Origin: Halodesulfovibrio marinisediminis DSM 17456
Lineage (GTDB): Bacteria; Desulfobacterota; Desulfovibrionia; Desulfovibrionales; Desulfovibrionaceae
Reading direction: 5' to 3'
Length of the DNA stretch: 64,000 nucleotides
NCBI RefSeq assembly: GCF_900129975.1
Contig: NZ_FSRG01000003.1
Span: 484,997-548,996 of the forward strand
The number at the start of each line of letters is the position of its first letter. Position 1 is the stretch's first letter. The notes under the pieces were generated by a model, which searched no databases, had not been told where the DNA came from, and was given only the letters and a program-made list of their open reading frames with translations. Positions 54,131 to 63,341 of the stretch are shown one piece after another. The translations under genes and the position numbers were made by a program.

Positions 54131-54682
54131 TTATTTTTTGCTTCTGATATAGTAACGTGCGGTGGACTTCGGTACTGCTGGGTACTTCGTTGCCTCTTTG
54201 GAGGTGAAGGCGAGCACACGGGCTACGCTGGTTGGGGTGACAAGAGAATCATACATTTCGACAAGGTAGCTAGAGCTGGTAAGCAAGGCTTTTTCCTTGA
54301 GAAAATTGTTATAGTTGTCAAATTCCAGTGTCGTGCTGTCTATATCCATGCTGTAGGTATTTTTATACCAATCTTTACCCCATTTGGTTACTTTTTCTCC
54401 ATTAAGAGGCTTAAAGCAAGTCTTTGCGGTTGGAGTAGACATGCGCTGCACGAGAAGAATGGTCTCGCCATTAGTATAGGCTGTTGAATGCATGGAGCCA
54501 TGCGGAAATCGGCCGCTTACTTCCGTATTCAACTTAATTTTAGCTGAGAACTGACCCACCTTTTGAAAATCTGATGGAATAGAAAGCGCATATGCGTCAT
54601 AGCCAACAGTCTTGGCTAATACTATTGCAAAAACGAAGACGCAGATGAGAGCGAGGAGTCGTCGCTTCTTTTTAGTATTCAT
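54131..54682 (-). CDS. Secreted or membrane-anchored protein of unknown function
   Basis: A 183-residue protein with a basic start (MNTKKKRRLLAL) and a single hydrophobic segment that may be an uncleaved anchor or signal peptide ending near TVGYDAYA. The remainder is a soluble, strand-rich domain with alternating Thr/Ser-Lys stretches and no recognised motif. AGAGG precedes the ATG. It lies upstream of no other gene on its strand within 400 bases. Confidence 0.65.
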   Translation of the reverse strand: MNTKKKRRLLALICVFVFAIVLAKTVGYDAYALSIPSDFQKVGQFSAKIKLNTEVSGRFPHGSMHSTAYTNGETILLVQRMSTPTAKTCFKPLNGEKVTKWGKDWYKNTYSMDIDSTTLEFDNYNNFLKEKALLTSSSYLVEMYDSLVTPTSVARVLAFTSKEATKYPAVPKSTARYYIRSKK

Positions 54683-54909
54683 TACAACCTCTTTTTTGGT
54701 GTCTTGTGAGGTTATTTAAAGTCGTTGTCAAATTAGGTCTACAAGAGATTCATGCCACGTGAAATTTTGATTAGCTTCTACAATAAGTTTTTTTATAAAT
54801 ATCCTTATTGGCAATATCTGGTGCGAGGTGTAACGGTTTCTAACCGAACCTTTGGGTTGAATTGATAGCATGCTGAAAATCTGTCACGTTTCATTTCGTG
54901 TTTTTGATA

Positions 54910-54923
54910 AAGAAATATTTCTT
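54910..54923 (+). promoter_or_regulatory. 14-bp palindrome upstream of mntP
   Basis: AAGAAATATTTCTT is a perfect palindrome 55 bases before mntP. It differs from the MntR boxes I know and may be an operator or chance in an AT-rich stretch. Confidence 0.3.
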
Positions 54924-54978
54924 GTAAAAGTACGATTTCCTGAGTAGCTGCTTTGGCAGTTAATATGGGAGATTTTTT

Positions 54979-55548
54979 ATGGGTATTATTGAGCTTGTTT
55001 CCATTTCTATTGCGCTTGCGATGGATGCTTTTGCCGTCGCCATTGCGACAGGCGTTGCGTTAAAAAGAGTCAGCTCGAGACAAACTTTTCGGTTAGCATG
55101 GCATTTCGGTTTGTTTCAGGCGTTGATGCCAATAATAGGTTGGTACTTAGGGAGTACCGTTCGATCATCTATTGAAGCTTATGACCACTGGATTGCTTTT
55201 GGACTTTTAGGATATATAGGGTTCAAAATGATTCGCGAGTCTTTTGATAAGGACGAAGAGTCTCAAGGTGATCCAACCAGAGGAATGACTCTTGTTGTTC
55301 TTTCGGTTGCAACCAGCATTGATGCGTTAGCCGTTGGTTTTAGCTTGTCCATGCTAGGTCTTTCAATTTGGTGGCCTGCACTGGTTATTGGTGTAGTGGC
55401 TTTGCTTTTTACAGCTGTAGGCCTGCATTTGGGCAAATCTGTCTCAGAGGCTAAAGGCATTGGCAGCTATGCAGAATTAGTAGGTGGAATTGTTCTTATT
55501 GGAATTGGAATAAAGATTCTATGGGAACATGGAGTATTGACTTTGTAG
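54979..55548 (+). CDS. mntP: Manganese efflux pump MntP
   Basis: A 189-residue six-helix membrane protein matching MntP, which exports Mn2+ to prevent toxicity. The two pseudo-symmetric halves carry the ion-site acidic motifs [16 protein letters not shown] (near 10-25) and [16 protein letters not shown] (near 112-127). Length agrees with the family. GGGAG precedes the ATG. I looked for a yybP-ykoY manganese riboswitch in the 290-base leader and do not see its conserved loops. A terminator follows. Confidence 0.95.
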   Translation: MGIIELVSISIALAMDAFAVAIATGVALKRVSSRQTFRLAWHFGLFQALMPIIGWYLGSTVRSSIEAYDHWIAFGLLGYIGFKMIRESFDKDEESQGDPTRGMTLVVLSVATSIDALAVGFSLSMLGLSIWWPALVIGVVALLFTAVGLHLGKSVSEAKGIGSYAELVGGIVLIGIGIKILWEHGVLTL

Positions 55549-55571
55549 TATTTTGTAAATTGATGAAAGTA

Positions 55572-55608
55572 AGCGGTGCTGAGTTTTTTTCTCAGCGCCG
55601 CTTTTTTT
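55572..55608 (+). terminator. Terminator after mntP
   Basis: AGCGGTGCTGAG pairs with CTCAGCGCCGCT around a T-rich loop and is followed by a T-run. Confidence 0.92.
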
Positions 55609-55766
55609 ATGTCATAGATTGTTTGAGGTTGAAGGTAGACTTAAGCGAGACCTGAGCATTGCGTAGAACGAACTATGTTTTTTTTTGTTAAGAATAATTA
55701 AAGCTGATGTGCCTTAAAGGAGCTGTGCTATAGGTTTTAGATATTTTGTTGGGGGTGGAGGCTCAC

Positions 55767-57302
55767 ATGACTCTACGAATGGAAGGTAAGTCGCAACGCA
55801 AATCACATCGCATCTCATTACCTGCAAAAATGAATTTGCAGGGGAAGGAATATAGAGTTCTCGACTGGTCGCTTGAGGGATTTAAGGCAGAACTTCCTCA
55901 GGGGAGCTTAGCAGACAACTGGATAGGCGAAGTAACGTTCATTTTGCCGTTACAGCAGATGGATATTTCGTTTGGTGTAAAAGCGCGCTTGCGACGTCAA
56001 GAAGACGAAAGTGCAGGATTTTCTTTTGAATCATTACCCGAAAGAAGTAAATCGCTACTGTCCGCATATGTTAAAGCGAGCATAGAAGGGCAGCTCGATG
56101 ACGTTGAAGGTATAATTGCCCGAGTAGATACATTGGGCACACCGGTAGAAATCGAAAAGCCATTAACCATTAGTGAACGTAAGCAGTTTAAACGAAGCTT
56201 TTTGGGGAGAGCCTTCGGGCATGTTTGCTTGGCTGCAACTGTCGTTTTTCTAGTCAGTTTTATTTGTTATAATAATTATTCAACTCTTCGCAGTACTCGC
56301 GGCGTTATTTCAGGGGGACTTGTTGATGCAGTTCCTCAACTTTCTGGCACATTGAAGAGCATTAAAGTGCAAGAAGGGCAAAATGTAAAAAAAGGGCAAT
56401 TGCTATTTACTCTTGATGATAGAGAGTTGCTGCGCCAAGGAGAGGGGATCCGGCATGAACTTTCTATTGAAAGAGAGAGGTTAGAATACCTCTATGTTCT
56501 GTTGCAAGAAGAAGCGAAGGCAATGGGATTGTATCGCGAAGCTGCAAAGAATTCAGCGGCTCGTTTGCGGTTGAACATTGAGGGGATAGATGCCCGGATT
56601 GCCTTGGCTACTAAAGAGTTTCAACGTGCAAATTTACTTGTAAAAACAGGGTATGTCAGTCGATCAGAATGGGATAAAAAACAAGAACATCTTTTGAGTC
56701 TTGAAGCTAAACGCGAGGAAGTTGTGCAGCAGCTTTTGCTTGCTGAAGAAAACATACGAAGTTCTATAGACGGTAAGTATCTCTCTGACGGTAAAGCCCA
56801 GGGTAAATTTCGAGAGATCGAGGCACAAATAAGTATTCAAAAAAAAGTGATTGCGAAAGATGAATTGCGCCTTTCAAGTGCTCTTGAGTTATTGGAAAAA
56901 ACTCGGGTTTTAAGCAAGGTGGATGGTTTTGTACACGCTACAAAACGTATTTCCGGAACCTTCTTACGTTCCGGAGAGAGTGTTTTAACGATAGTTGTGG
57001 ATGGTGCAAAACCGTGGGTTCAGGCTCGTTTTACCTTCCAAGAAGCTAAGAACCTTTTTCCGGGAGCAAAAGCGCAAGTATTCATTCCTGCTCTTGGAAT
57101 AGTCTGTGATGGAACTGTACAAGCGTTGGGGCATTATGCAATGGGGCCGAATGAATCCGTGTCACAAGCGAATGAAACGCGCCTTAATGAAGTACCTGTA
57201 AAAATTATTTTAGATAATCCACCTAATGGATTGATTACAGGGCTTGGGGTGGAAGTGTCTGTTGATATTCCTTGGCGTAATTTTTTGAATTCTATTTCGT
57301 AA
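55767..57302 (+). CDS. PilZ-HlyD membrane-fusion-like protein (Alg44-like)
   Basis: A 511-residue protein with an N-terminal PilZ domain (about 5-105): the RKSHR basic motif and DWSLEG (D/NxSxxG) that bind cyclic di-GMP. After a membrane helix (about 150-172, VCLAATVVFLVSFICY) comes a periplasmic HlyD-like part: lipoyl halves (VPQLSGTLKSIKVQEGQNVKKGQLLFTLDD and SKVDGFVHATKRISGTFLRSGESVL) around a helical hairpin (about 215-365). PilZ plus HlyD is the architecture of Alg44, the activating subunit of alginate polymerase. The ATG at 55767 has GGAGG five bases upstream. The synthase gene starts four bases after its stop. Confidence 0.88.
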   Translation: MTLRMEGKSQRKSHRISLPAKMNLQGKEYRVLDWSLEGFKAELPQGSLADNWIGEVTFILPLQQMDISFGVKARLRRQEDESAGFSFESLPERSKSLLSAYVKASIEGQLDDVEGIIARVDTLGTPVEIEKPLTISERKQFKRSFLGRAFGHVCLAATVVFLVSFICYNNYSTLRSTRGVISGGLVDAVPQLSGTLKSIKVQEGQNVKKGQLLFTLDDRELLRQGEGIRHELSIERERLEYLYVLLQEEAKAMGLYREAAKNSAARLRLNIEGIDARIALATKEFQRANLLVKTGYVSRSEWDKKQEHLLSLEAKREEVVQQLLLAEENIRSSIDGKYLSDGKAQGKFREIEAQISIQKKVIAKDELRLSSALELLEKTRVLSKVDGFVHATKRISGTFLRSGESVLTIVVDGAKPWVQARFTFQEAKNLFPGAKAQVFIPALGIVCDGTVQALGHYAMGPNESVSQANETRLNEVPVKIILDNPPNGLITGLGVEVSVDIPWRNFLNSIS

Positions 57303-57306
57303 CGTG

Positions 57307-60012
57307 ATGCAGTCCTACCTCACCAGTGATGTTTTTTTACGCCCTTCGTTAAGGCATACCGTTGTAAGATCTCTTCCTGTAACAATGTTGTATCTGGCGT
57401 TGGCGTGGGGGCTTATTGCTGCACTGCCAGATAGAGCATGGTTAGTAAAAACACAACCAATTGCAACATTAACGGTATTTGGCATTTGGCGTTTTGGGTG
57501 GCAGTTTTTGCATGCGGTGCGTCATATCATGTACCGGATGCGCGCATTTCCACAGATTCGCAATGAAGCGATGTCACTGATACAAAAGTATCCTAAGCGT
57601 CTTTATATAATGGTACCTTCGTATCAAGAAGAGTTTCAGGTAAGCCAGCTTGTTTTTGAAGCGCTTATTCGTGAAGTTCAAATAATACCAAGCAAGGTGT
57701 TTTTGTACGTAAGTGTAGCAACGGAAGCAGAAGTAGAATTTATTTCCAAGGTTATCAACTCCGTTTCTGGTGGCGAAAATGTAGAAGTAGTATTCATGTA
57801 TCAAGAACAGGGAAAGCGAATCGCTATGGGGCATGCCTTGCGTGCAATTGCGAGAAGCTACAATGACCCTGCAACTTGGCACGATGACACTGGGAATGAT
57901 GCTGTTATTTTCATGGATGGTGACACGTTAGTAGAGCCAGGAACCTTTACTAAAACGTTACCCTATCTTCGTCATAATTCAAATCTTGGCGCACTCACAA
58001 CTGATAATATTGGTGTTTCTCCGGATGCCGCTGGTGTGTTCGCTGATTGGTATTCTGTAAAGTTTGCGCAACGAAATCATCTTTTTCATTCTCACAGTCT
58101 TTCCAAGCGGATTTTAACAATCACAGGCCGTTTTTCTCTGTATCGTGCCTCTATAGTTGTGAATGAGGATTTTATTCGTCTTCTTGAGGCAGATTACCTT
58201 GATCATTGGTTGTTTGGACGTTTCCGTTTTTTGATGGGGGACGATAAATCCACATGGTTTCATTTGCTTAAAGAAGGATTTGAGATGATGTATGTGCCAG
58301 ATGTTAGAGTTATAGCACTGGAAACACGTCAAACTCACTTCTTCCGGACAAGCCTTTCGTTAATGTTCCGCTGGTACGGGAACATGCTCAGAAACAATTG
58401 GCGAGCGATAAAATTGGGACCACGCCCTATGGGGGGATTTATCTGGTGGTGTATTCTTGACCAGCGATTTTCGTCCTTTACGCCTCTTGTTGGCCCTGTA
58501 TCTATTCTGTTGTTGTGCCTTGTGGACTCGTGGTTCTATCTAGATTTTTACCTTGCATGGATCATTATAACTCGTCTTGCAATGATGTGGATGTATGTGC
58601 TGGAAGGCATGCAATTGCGTTTACTGCATATTCCATTGATGGTTTATAACCAGTGGGTTGGGGCAATTATCAAAATTTACAGCATGCACAGTTTGGATAT
58701 GCAGTCGTGGCATAAGTCAAACGCTAAAGAAAAACGCAATAAGCAACGCACGTCTTCCGCTAAGATTGAGTTTGGTGCAATGCGTAAAGCTTTGCGGATC
58801 TTGCTGTTAGGTTTGAATGGAGTACTTCTTGTTTTTTTGTGTGGACTTACTTCTGGTTCATTAGCACTACCTAGTTGGGCAGAGCTTACCTATTGGCCTG
58901 AATTAACAAAGCGAGACCTTGTAACTACAAATAGCTCAGAAAGCCATTCTGTTAGGATTATTGCTGTAGATGCGAATCTACAGAGTATTACCAATGCCCT
59001 GCAATCTGTAAAAAGTAATGAATCAGTAAGAATAGTGCTTCCTGAAGGGCATATTGAACTAAGTGCTCCGCTTCTTATTGATAAAAGTAATGTCGAAATT
59101 GTGGGGGCTGGAAAGGGCAAAACAATATTCGATTCTCGAATGAGTCGACTAGAGGGAGCTGCTGCGATTGCTGTGCGTGGACGCAAGGGACCTGTTGTCG
59201 GTTCCCTGCATGCAGCTTCCCGCAAGGGAGATAGAGTACTTGCTGTCGATAACTGGCCTGCCACGGCTCGATATATTTGGCTTGGAATAGAAAATGACAA
59301 TGCATTTTTTGATGTCATTGGAGACACTAAGTGGCGAAAAGAAAAGCCGTGGGTGCGTCAATTTATTGCGGAAGTTGTTGATTCAGGTAAGGGACATGTT
59401 ATTTTGAAAGATGGAATCCCTGTTGGTTTTCCTGCGGGAACAGTGGTTCGGGCAGCACGAATGGTGTCCCAAGTCTCACTCTCTGATTTTTCAGTTGTCC
59501 AGCATGTTCCAGATATGACATTAGAGCAAGTTGCTGGAGTATACGAAAACAGTGCACCTGAATATGCGGTGGATGGTGTTCGTTTCGATTGGGTAGCAGG
59601 GAGTCGTATACATAATGTGTCTGTTGTAGGAGCAGGGCGTCATCCTCTTGTGTTCGAAACAAGCCTTGATGTGCATGCCTCAACAATGGCTATAGATGGT
59701 GCATGGAATAAGGGAAAAGGTGGAAACGGCTATATTCGTTTTGCTAGAGCTTTTAACTGTGAACTCACTGACTCTGAAGTAAAGAATATACGGCACCTAG
59801 TGTTTCAATGGAGTTCCACCAGCAATATTGTACATAACAGTGCTCTTGCTACTGATGTAAATTTCCATGGTGGCTATAGCCAGAATAATAGAGTTGAAGG
59901 CTCGATAATAGAGCCACCGGTAAACCATCCATGGTCTTCAGTTACGCGTATGCCATCAGGAGGAGCAGCTTGGGCTCCACCTGATGGAGAAGGGAACGAC
60001 GTTTTTCACTAG
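57307..60012 (+). CDS. Alg8-like glycosyltransferase fused to a C-terminal beta-helix
   Basis: A 901-residue fusion. Residues 1 to about 530 resemble Alg8, a processive GT2 polysaccharide synthase: membrane helices near 20-70, MVPSYQEE near 102, FMDGDTLVEP near 202, TTDNIG near 229, LTITGRFSLYRAS, MGDDKSTWF near 310 and further helices. After a last helix (about 500-523) with positive residues before it, residues from about 550 form a right-handed parallel beta-helix of the AlgG/pectate-lyase/NosD type (ITNALQSV..VRIVLPEGHIEL, VEIVGAGKGKTIFDSR, VDGVRFDWVAGSRIHNVSV). Charge distribution places it in the periplasm. This joins polymerisation and probable epimerase or lyase action. It follows the PilZ-HlyD gene; no outer-membrane exporter is adjacent. 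Confidence 0.87.
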   Translation: MQSYLTSDVFLRPSLRHTVVRSLPVTMLYLALAWGLIAALPDRAWLVKTQPIATLTVFGIWRFGWQFLHAVRHIMYRMRAFPQIRNEAMSLIQKYPKRLYIMVPSYQEEFQVSQLVFEALIREVQIIPSKVFLYVSVATEAEVEFISKVINSVSGGENVEVVFMYQEQGKRIAMGHALRAIARSYNDPATWHDDTGNDAVIFMDGDTLVEPGTFTKTLPYLRHNSNLGALTTDNIGVSPDAAGVFADWYSVKFAQRNHLFHSHSLSKRILTITGRFSLYRASIVVNEDFIRLLEADYLDHWLFGRFRFLMGDDKSTWFHLLKEGFEMMYVPDVRVIALETRQTHFFRTSLSLMFRWYGNMLRNNWRAIKLGPRPMGGFIWWCILDQRFSSFTPLVGPVSILLLCLVDSWFYLDFYLAWIIITRLAMMWMYVLEGMQLRLLHIPLMVYNQWVGAIIKIYSMHSLDMQSWHKSNAKEKRNKQRTSSAKIEFGAMRKALRILLLGLNGVLLVFLCGLTSGSLALPSWAELTYWPELTKRDLVTTNSSESHSVRIIAVDANLQSITNALQSVKSNESVRIVLPEGHIELSAPLLIDKSNVEIVGAGKGKTIFDSRMSRLEGAAAIAVRGRKGPVVGSLHAASRKGDRVLAVDNWPATARYIWLGIENDNAFFDVIGDTKWRKEKPWVRQFIAEVVDSGKGHVILKDGIPVGFPAGTVVRAARMVSQVSLSDFSVVQHVPDMTLEQVAGVYENSAPEYAVDGVRFDWVAGSRIHNVSVVGAGRHPLVFETSLDVHASTMAIDGAWNKGKGGNGYIRFARAFNCELTDSEVKNIRHLVFQWSSTSNIVHNSALATDVNFHGGYSQNNRVEGSIIEPPVNHPWSSVTRMPSGGAAWAPPDGEGNDVFH

Positions 60013-60058
60013 TGATGCTGGAAAGTTTCGTTGCGCGTGTCGGTGTGTGTCTAATTAG

Positions 60059-60643
60059 CTAGCCGTGTTGCAGAAGGAGCTCTTCGTTGCAGATTAAGGC
60101 CTCCAGATGATCCACCGCGGACTCTATTGTGGAATCATTTATTACGACTGCAGTTTGCCGTCCGCAGCCACAGTCGATGGTGCAGATGTCATTCAGTTCA
60201 GTGTTTCGGTGTAGGCGGTGAAGGATTTCGTTTTTTGTTTCCCGCTGGCGTGCGTGGAGTCGTTCAGCGATAATATTTTCAGGCGCGGTAATAAGTACTG
60301 GCTGTAAGTCAGGATACAATTCACGTGCTTGTGGAAGGTAGGCACGTGATCCGTTGATAACGACAGAGAGCCCCTGATTGAGCCAGTTGTTTATTTCTAT
60401 GCCGATTCCATAGTTCTTGTCGTGGCTGTGCCAGTGCAGTGCAAAGCTGTTTGCAACTAGATGCTTTTGAAATTCTTTTTTGGAAAGTGCCACGTGATTT
60501 TCACCAGTAGCTGAAGCGGGCCGTGTAATGTAACGATGTGCTACAATCACCGATTTGCCTTCCAGGCGGGAACGAAGTGTATTGAGGAGCGTATCTTTTC
60601 CAACGCCTGAAGGACCCATCAGGTAAAAAAGAGTGCCTTTCAT
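60059..60643 (-). CDS. phnN: Ribose 1,5-bisphosphate phosphokinase
   Basis: A 194-residue PhnN, which phosphorylates ribose 1,5-bisphosphate to PRPP and so recycles the C-P lyase product. The P-loop is LMGPSGVGKDTLL (near 8-20), followed by the guanylate-kinase-like HRYITRPAS and the lid region. Two bases separate it from the DUF1045 gene upstream. It is the last phn gene of this operon and faces the convergent beta-helix fusion gene. Confidence 0.93.
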   Translation of the reverse strand: MKGTLFYLMGPSGVGKDTLLNTLRSRLEGKSVIVAHRYITRPASATGENHVALSKKEFQKHLVANSFALHWHSHDKNYGIGIEINNWLNQGLSVVINGSRAYLPQARELYPDLQPVLITAPENIIAERLHARQRETKNEILHRLHRNTELNDICTIDCGCGRQTAVVINDSTIESAVDHLEALICNEELLLQHG

Positions 60644-60645
60644 GG

Positions 60646-61350
60646 TTATGCCTTTTTAAAGCCTGTTAATGGAATGCGGGTATATTCCACAAATGGTGTT
60701 TTCCTGTCCGGCTGCATGTAGACAGAGACTTCTTGAACGGGAACTGGTTCGGTGAGGTATGGTTTGAGTATGTTCTCTAATTTTTCTTTGTAGGAGCTTC
60801 GTACCTTGTCTTCAATCGTTCCTGTCAGGGTCATGTGGAACTTGAACTCTTCCAGAACAAAAGGGTAGCCGAAACGGCGCAGGAGTCGTTCTTGTCGTTC
60901 GGAAAGCTTCTTGTCCATATGGCGTTTCAGGTCGAATCGGGAAAGCGGAGGACGCAGGAAGTCAAGTTTACGGATAAGATCTGAATGCAACTTGATAAGC
61001 TCAGGATAGCCGGAAGTGGGAGTCAGGGCTAAAAATCCACCAAAGCAGCTGATAGAAAGGCTGGAGAAGTTAAAAGGCGTATGGGTTGCGCAGATTTTTG
61101 TGATTTCCTTTATGAATTCTTCAGGTGTCACATGTTCTGCAAGTTCAAACGGAGCCCTGATGGTGCCATGGAATCCGTACCAACGTGGGGACTCAATAAG
61201 TTGGTAGTACTCTTGTTTGAAAAATCCTTCAGGGATTTCCTTTGGGATTTGTCCATACCGGACTGTTGTGCGTCCTAGCCAGTGTGTTCCTGCTGCTTCT
61301 AAAAGCGAATTACGCGGAGGAGTGTAGTATATTGCGTAACGGGCTGTCAT
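60646..61350 (-). CDS. DUF1045 phosphonate-operon protein (2H-phosphodiesterase-like)
   Basis: A 234-residue DUF1045 protein of the 2H phosphoesterase superfamily, found in phn operons. The two H-x-T/S-like motifs are seen as YGFHGTIRAPFEL (near 58) and EFKFHMTLTGTI (near 168). It opens RYAIYYTPP, the family signature. A role in handling phosphorylated or cyclic ribose intermediates of C-P lyase is likely, but the reaction is not established. Confidence 0.9.
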   Translation of the reverse strand: MTARYAIYYTPPRNSLLEAAGTHWLGRTTVRYGQIPKEIPEGFFKQEYYQLIESPRWYGFHGTIRAPFELAEHVTPEEFIKEITKICATHTPFNFSSLSISCFGGFLALTPTSGYPELIKLHSDLIRKLDFLRPPLSRFDLKRHMDKKLSERQERLLRRFGYPFVLEEFKFHMTLTGTIEDKVRSSYKEKLENILKPYLTEPVPVQEVSVYMQPDRKTPFVEYTRIPLTGFKKA

Positions 61351-61418
61351 TGGAAGTATCCTTGTACGCTATTCACCTTCCGTTGTGTGCGGGAAGGCGA
61401 ATAGCGAGCATCATTTTT

Positions 61419-62585
61419 TTATAACAGACGCTTGCCGCCGCGCCATACGGTACGAACGACAGGTACAGATTCGATAGAGGTTACACGTACAATATCTGCA
61501 CGTTTGCCTTCAACCAGTTCGCCCCTGTCATCGAGTTTTAATAAGCGGGCGGGATTGCTGGTTACAGTTGCAAGAGCTTCGTGCAGCGGGATATTCAGTG
61601 TTTCGTTGAGCATGAATGCACCGTGCAACAGGCTTGCAGGAACGTAGTCTGAGGAGAGGATATCCAGCAGTCCTTCTGCTGCAAGGTCTCGTGCGGAGAC
61701 GTTTCCGGAGTGGGAGCCGCCGCGTACAACGTTAGGAGCACCCATAACAATCCCTAACCCCTCTTTCCGTGCCTCGCGGGCTGCTTCCATCGTTGTAGGG
61801 AATTCAGAAATAGTCAGCCCTTCGCGTACAGCCTCTTCAACATGTTCCAATGTTGTGTCATCGTGACTTGCTATTGGAATATTGCGACGGTGACACATAG
61901 CAAGGATCATGGCGCGGTTTTTCGCAGCGTTGCTTTCCTGTTCACTTTTAAGTTGTGTTACCAAAGTCTGGAATTCTTCGTCACTCCAATCGAGGCATTT
62001 GTAGTATTCGCGGTACTTGCTATAATCGCAGAACTGACGTTGCCCCGGAGTGTGGTCCATGAGTGAAACAAGACGCAGGTTTTCTTCATCCACGTATGGT
62101 TCAAACATTTCCATTACATGCGGGTCACAAATTTCGCAACGCAGATGAAGCTGATGGTCTGCTCGTAGGATATTTTTCTTGCGGGCATCACGAATGGCGG
62201 AAATGGACATATCTAGAAGAGTATGACGCATTTTCCCTTCGTTCAGCTGGCCGCAGCAGATGGAGTCCAGTACTGTTGTAATGCCGGAGCCTACAACCTG
62301 TGTGTCGTGTGCTACTAACGCAGCAAAGGAGGACGGCCACAGTACGCCCGGGCGAGGCTGGAACTGAGTTTCCAGATGGTCTGTATGCATTTCGATTAGA
62401 CCCGGAAGAAGGTAATCCCTTTGCACATCTCGAACAAGGCTGCTTTCGCATTCGCAGGTACTGCCTACGTTGGATTTGCCTTCGTCGATGGTAACAATTT
62501 CTTCATCTCGAACTACCACTGTGCCGAAGATGGTCCCCTGTGGGGTAACAACTTGGGCATTGGTAAAAATTACTTCTTTTGTCAT
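61419..62585 (-). CDS. phnM: Ribose 1-methylphosphonate 5-triphosphate diphosphatase
   Basis: A 388-residue amidohydrolase-fold PhnM that cleaves diphosphate from alpha-D-ribose 1-alkylphosphonate 5-triphosphate, the step before C-P bond cleavage. Metal ligands lie in [10 protein letters not shown] (HxxH near 62), [10 protein letters not shown] and ASHDDTT, with the late [11 protein letters not shown] aspartate. Its stop is followed by 68 bases before DUF1045. The start overlaps the phnL stop by four bases (ATGA). Confidence 0.95.
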   Translation of the reverse strand: MTKEVIFTNAQVVTPQGTIFGTVVVRDEEIVTIDEGKSNVGSTCECESSLVRDVQRDYLLPGLIEMHTDHLETQFQPRPGVLWPSSFAALVAHDTQVVGSGITTVLDSICCGQLNEGKMRHTLLDMSISAIRDARKKNILRADHQLHLRCEICDPHVMEMFEPYVDEENLRLVSLMDHTPGQRQFCDYSKYREYYKCLDWSDEEFQTLVTQLKSEQESNAAKNRAMILAMCHRRNIPIASHDDTTLEHVEEAVREGLTISEFPTTMEAAREARKEGLGIVMGAPNVVRGGSHSGNVSARDLAAEGLLDILSSDYVPASLLHGAFMLNETLNIPLHEALATVTSNPARLLKLDDRGELVEGKRADIVRVTSIESVPVVRTVWRGGKRLL

Positions 62586-63280
62586 GCAGCATGCTCCATA
62601 GATTGCATGTCAATAACACGGTCTGCCACAGCTTTTCGTACTTCATCGTCGTGGAAAATACCCACAACTGCGGTGCCGTTTGCTTTGGCTTCTTCAATTA
62701 ATTCCACTACAATCTGTCTATTTGCGGCGTCTAGTGATGCAGTAGGTTCATCCAATAAGAGAATCGGATATTCTACCGCAAAACCTCGAGCGATATTTAC
62801 TCGTTGCTGTTCCCCACCGGAAAAGGTTGCCGGAGCAAGGTTCCACAGGCGTTCAGGGATGTTCAGCCGTTTGAGCAGGGTGCCGGCTCTTTTTAGAGTC
62901 TCTTCTGTGTTTCCCGTGAGCTCTTTTCGTGTTTCAGCAACGATATTCAGTGCAGAAACACGTGGGATGACCCGTAAAAACTGACTCACGTATCCGATGG
63001 TATGTTTTCTCATTTCAAGAACTTTGCGTGGAGGAGCGGAAACTATGTCAATCATCTGGTCGCGGTGTCGAATATCAATTGTGCCGGAAGTCGTTTTGTA
63101 GTTTGCGTACAAAGAGCGTAGGAGTGTGGATTTTCCCGCACCGGATTGTCCGTAGAGTGCAACACATTCTCCAGCGTGGACTTGTAGAGACAGATTTTCA
63201 AAGACAGAAATTGTGATTCCATTCTGGTTATGTAATACGAAGTTTTTACAAACATTCTGTACATCAATCATGACAGTCAT
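62582..63280 (-). CDS. phnL: C-P lyase complex ATP-binding protein PhnL
   Basis: A 232-residue ABC-type ATPase of the C-P lyase core. Walker A is [11 protein letters not shown], signature [14 protein letters not shown] and Walker [12 protein letters not shown]; the N-terminal [12 protein letters not shown] and [14 protein letters not shown] fit PhnL. It lies 61 bases downstream of phnK and overlaps phnM. PhnL is essential in vivo for phosphonate breakdown. A second ATG at codon four is possible. Confidence 0.94.
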   Translation of the reverse strand: MTVMIDVQNVCKNFVLHNQNGITISVFENLSLQVHAGECVALYGQSGAGKSTLLRSLYANYKTTSGTIDIRHRDQMIDIVSAPPRKVLEMRKHTIGYVSQFLRVIPRVSALNIVAETRKELTGNTEETLKRAGTLLKRLNIPERLWNLAPATFSGGEQQRVNIARGFAVEYPILLLDEPTASLDAANRQIVVELIEEAKANGTAVVGIFHDDEVRKAVADRVIDMQSMEHAA

Positions 63281-63341
63281 ACGTCATTTTCCTGTATTTT
63301 TATGTCAAAAGGTTAACAGCAATGATACGTCGATTGTGCTA

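Noticed and set aside
54683-54978. Manganese (yybP-ykoY) riboswitch before mntP
   Set aside because: The conserved loops of that class are not present; only an AT-rich palindrome is seen.
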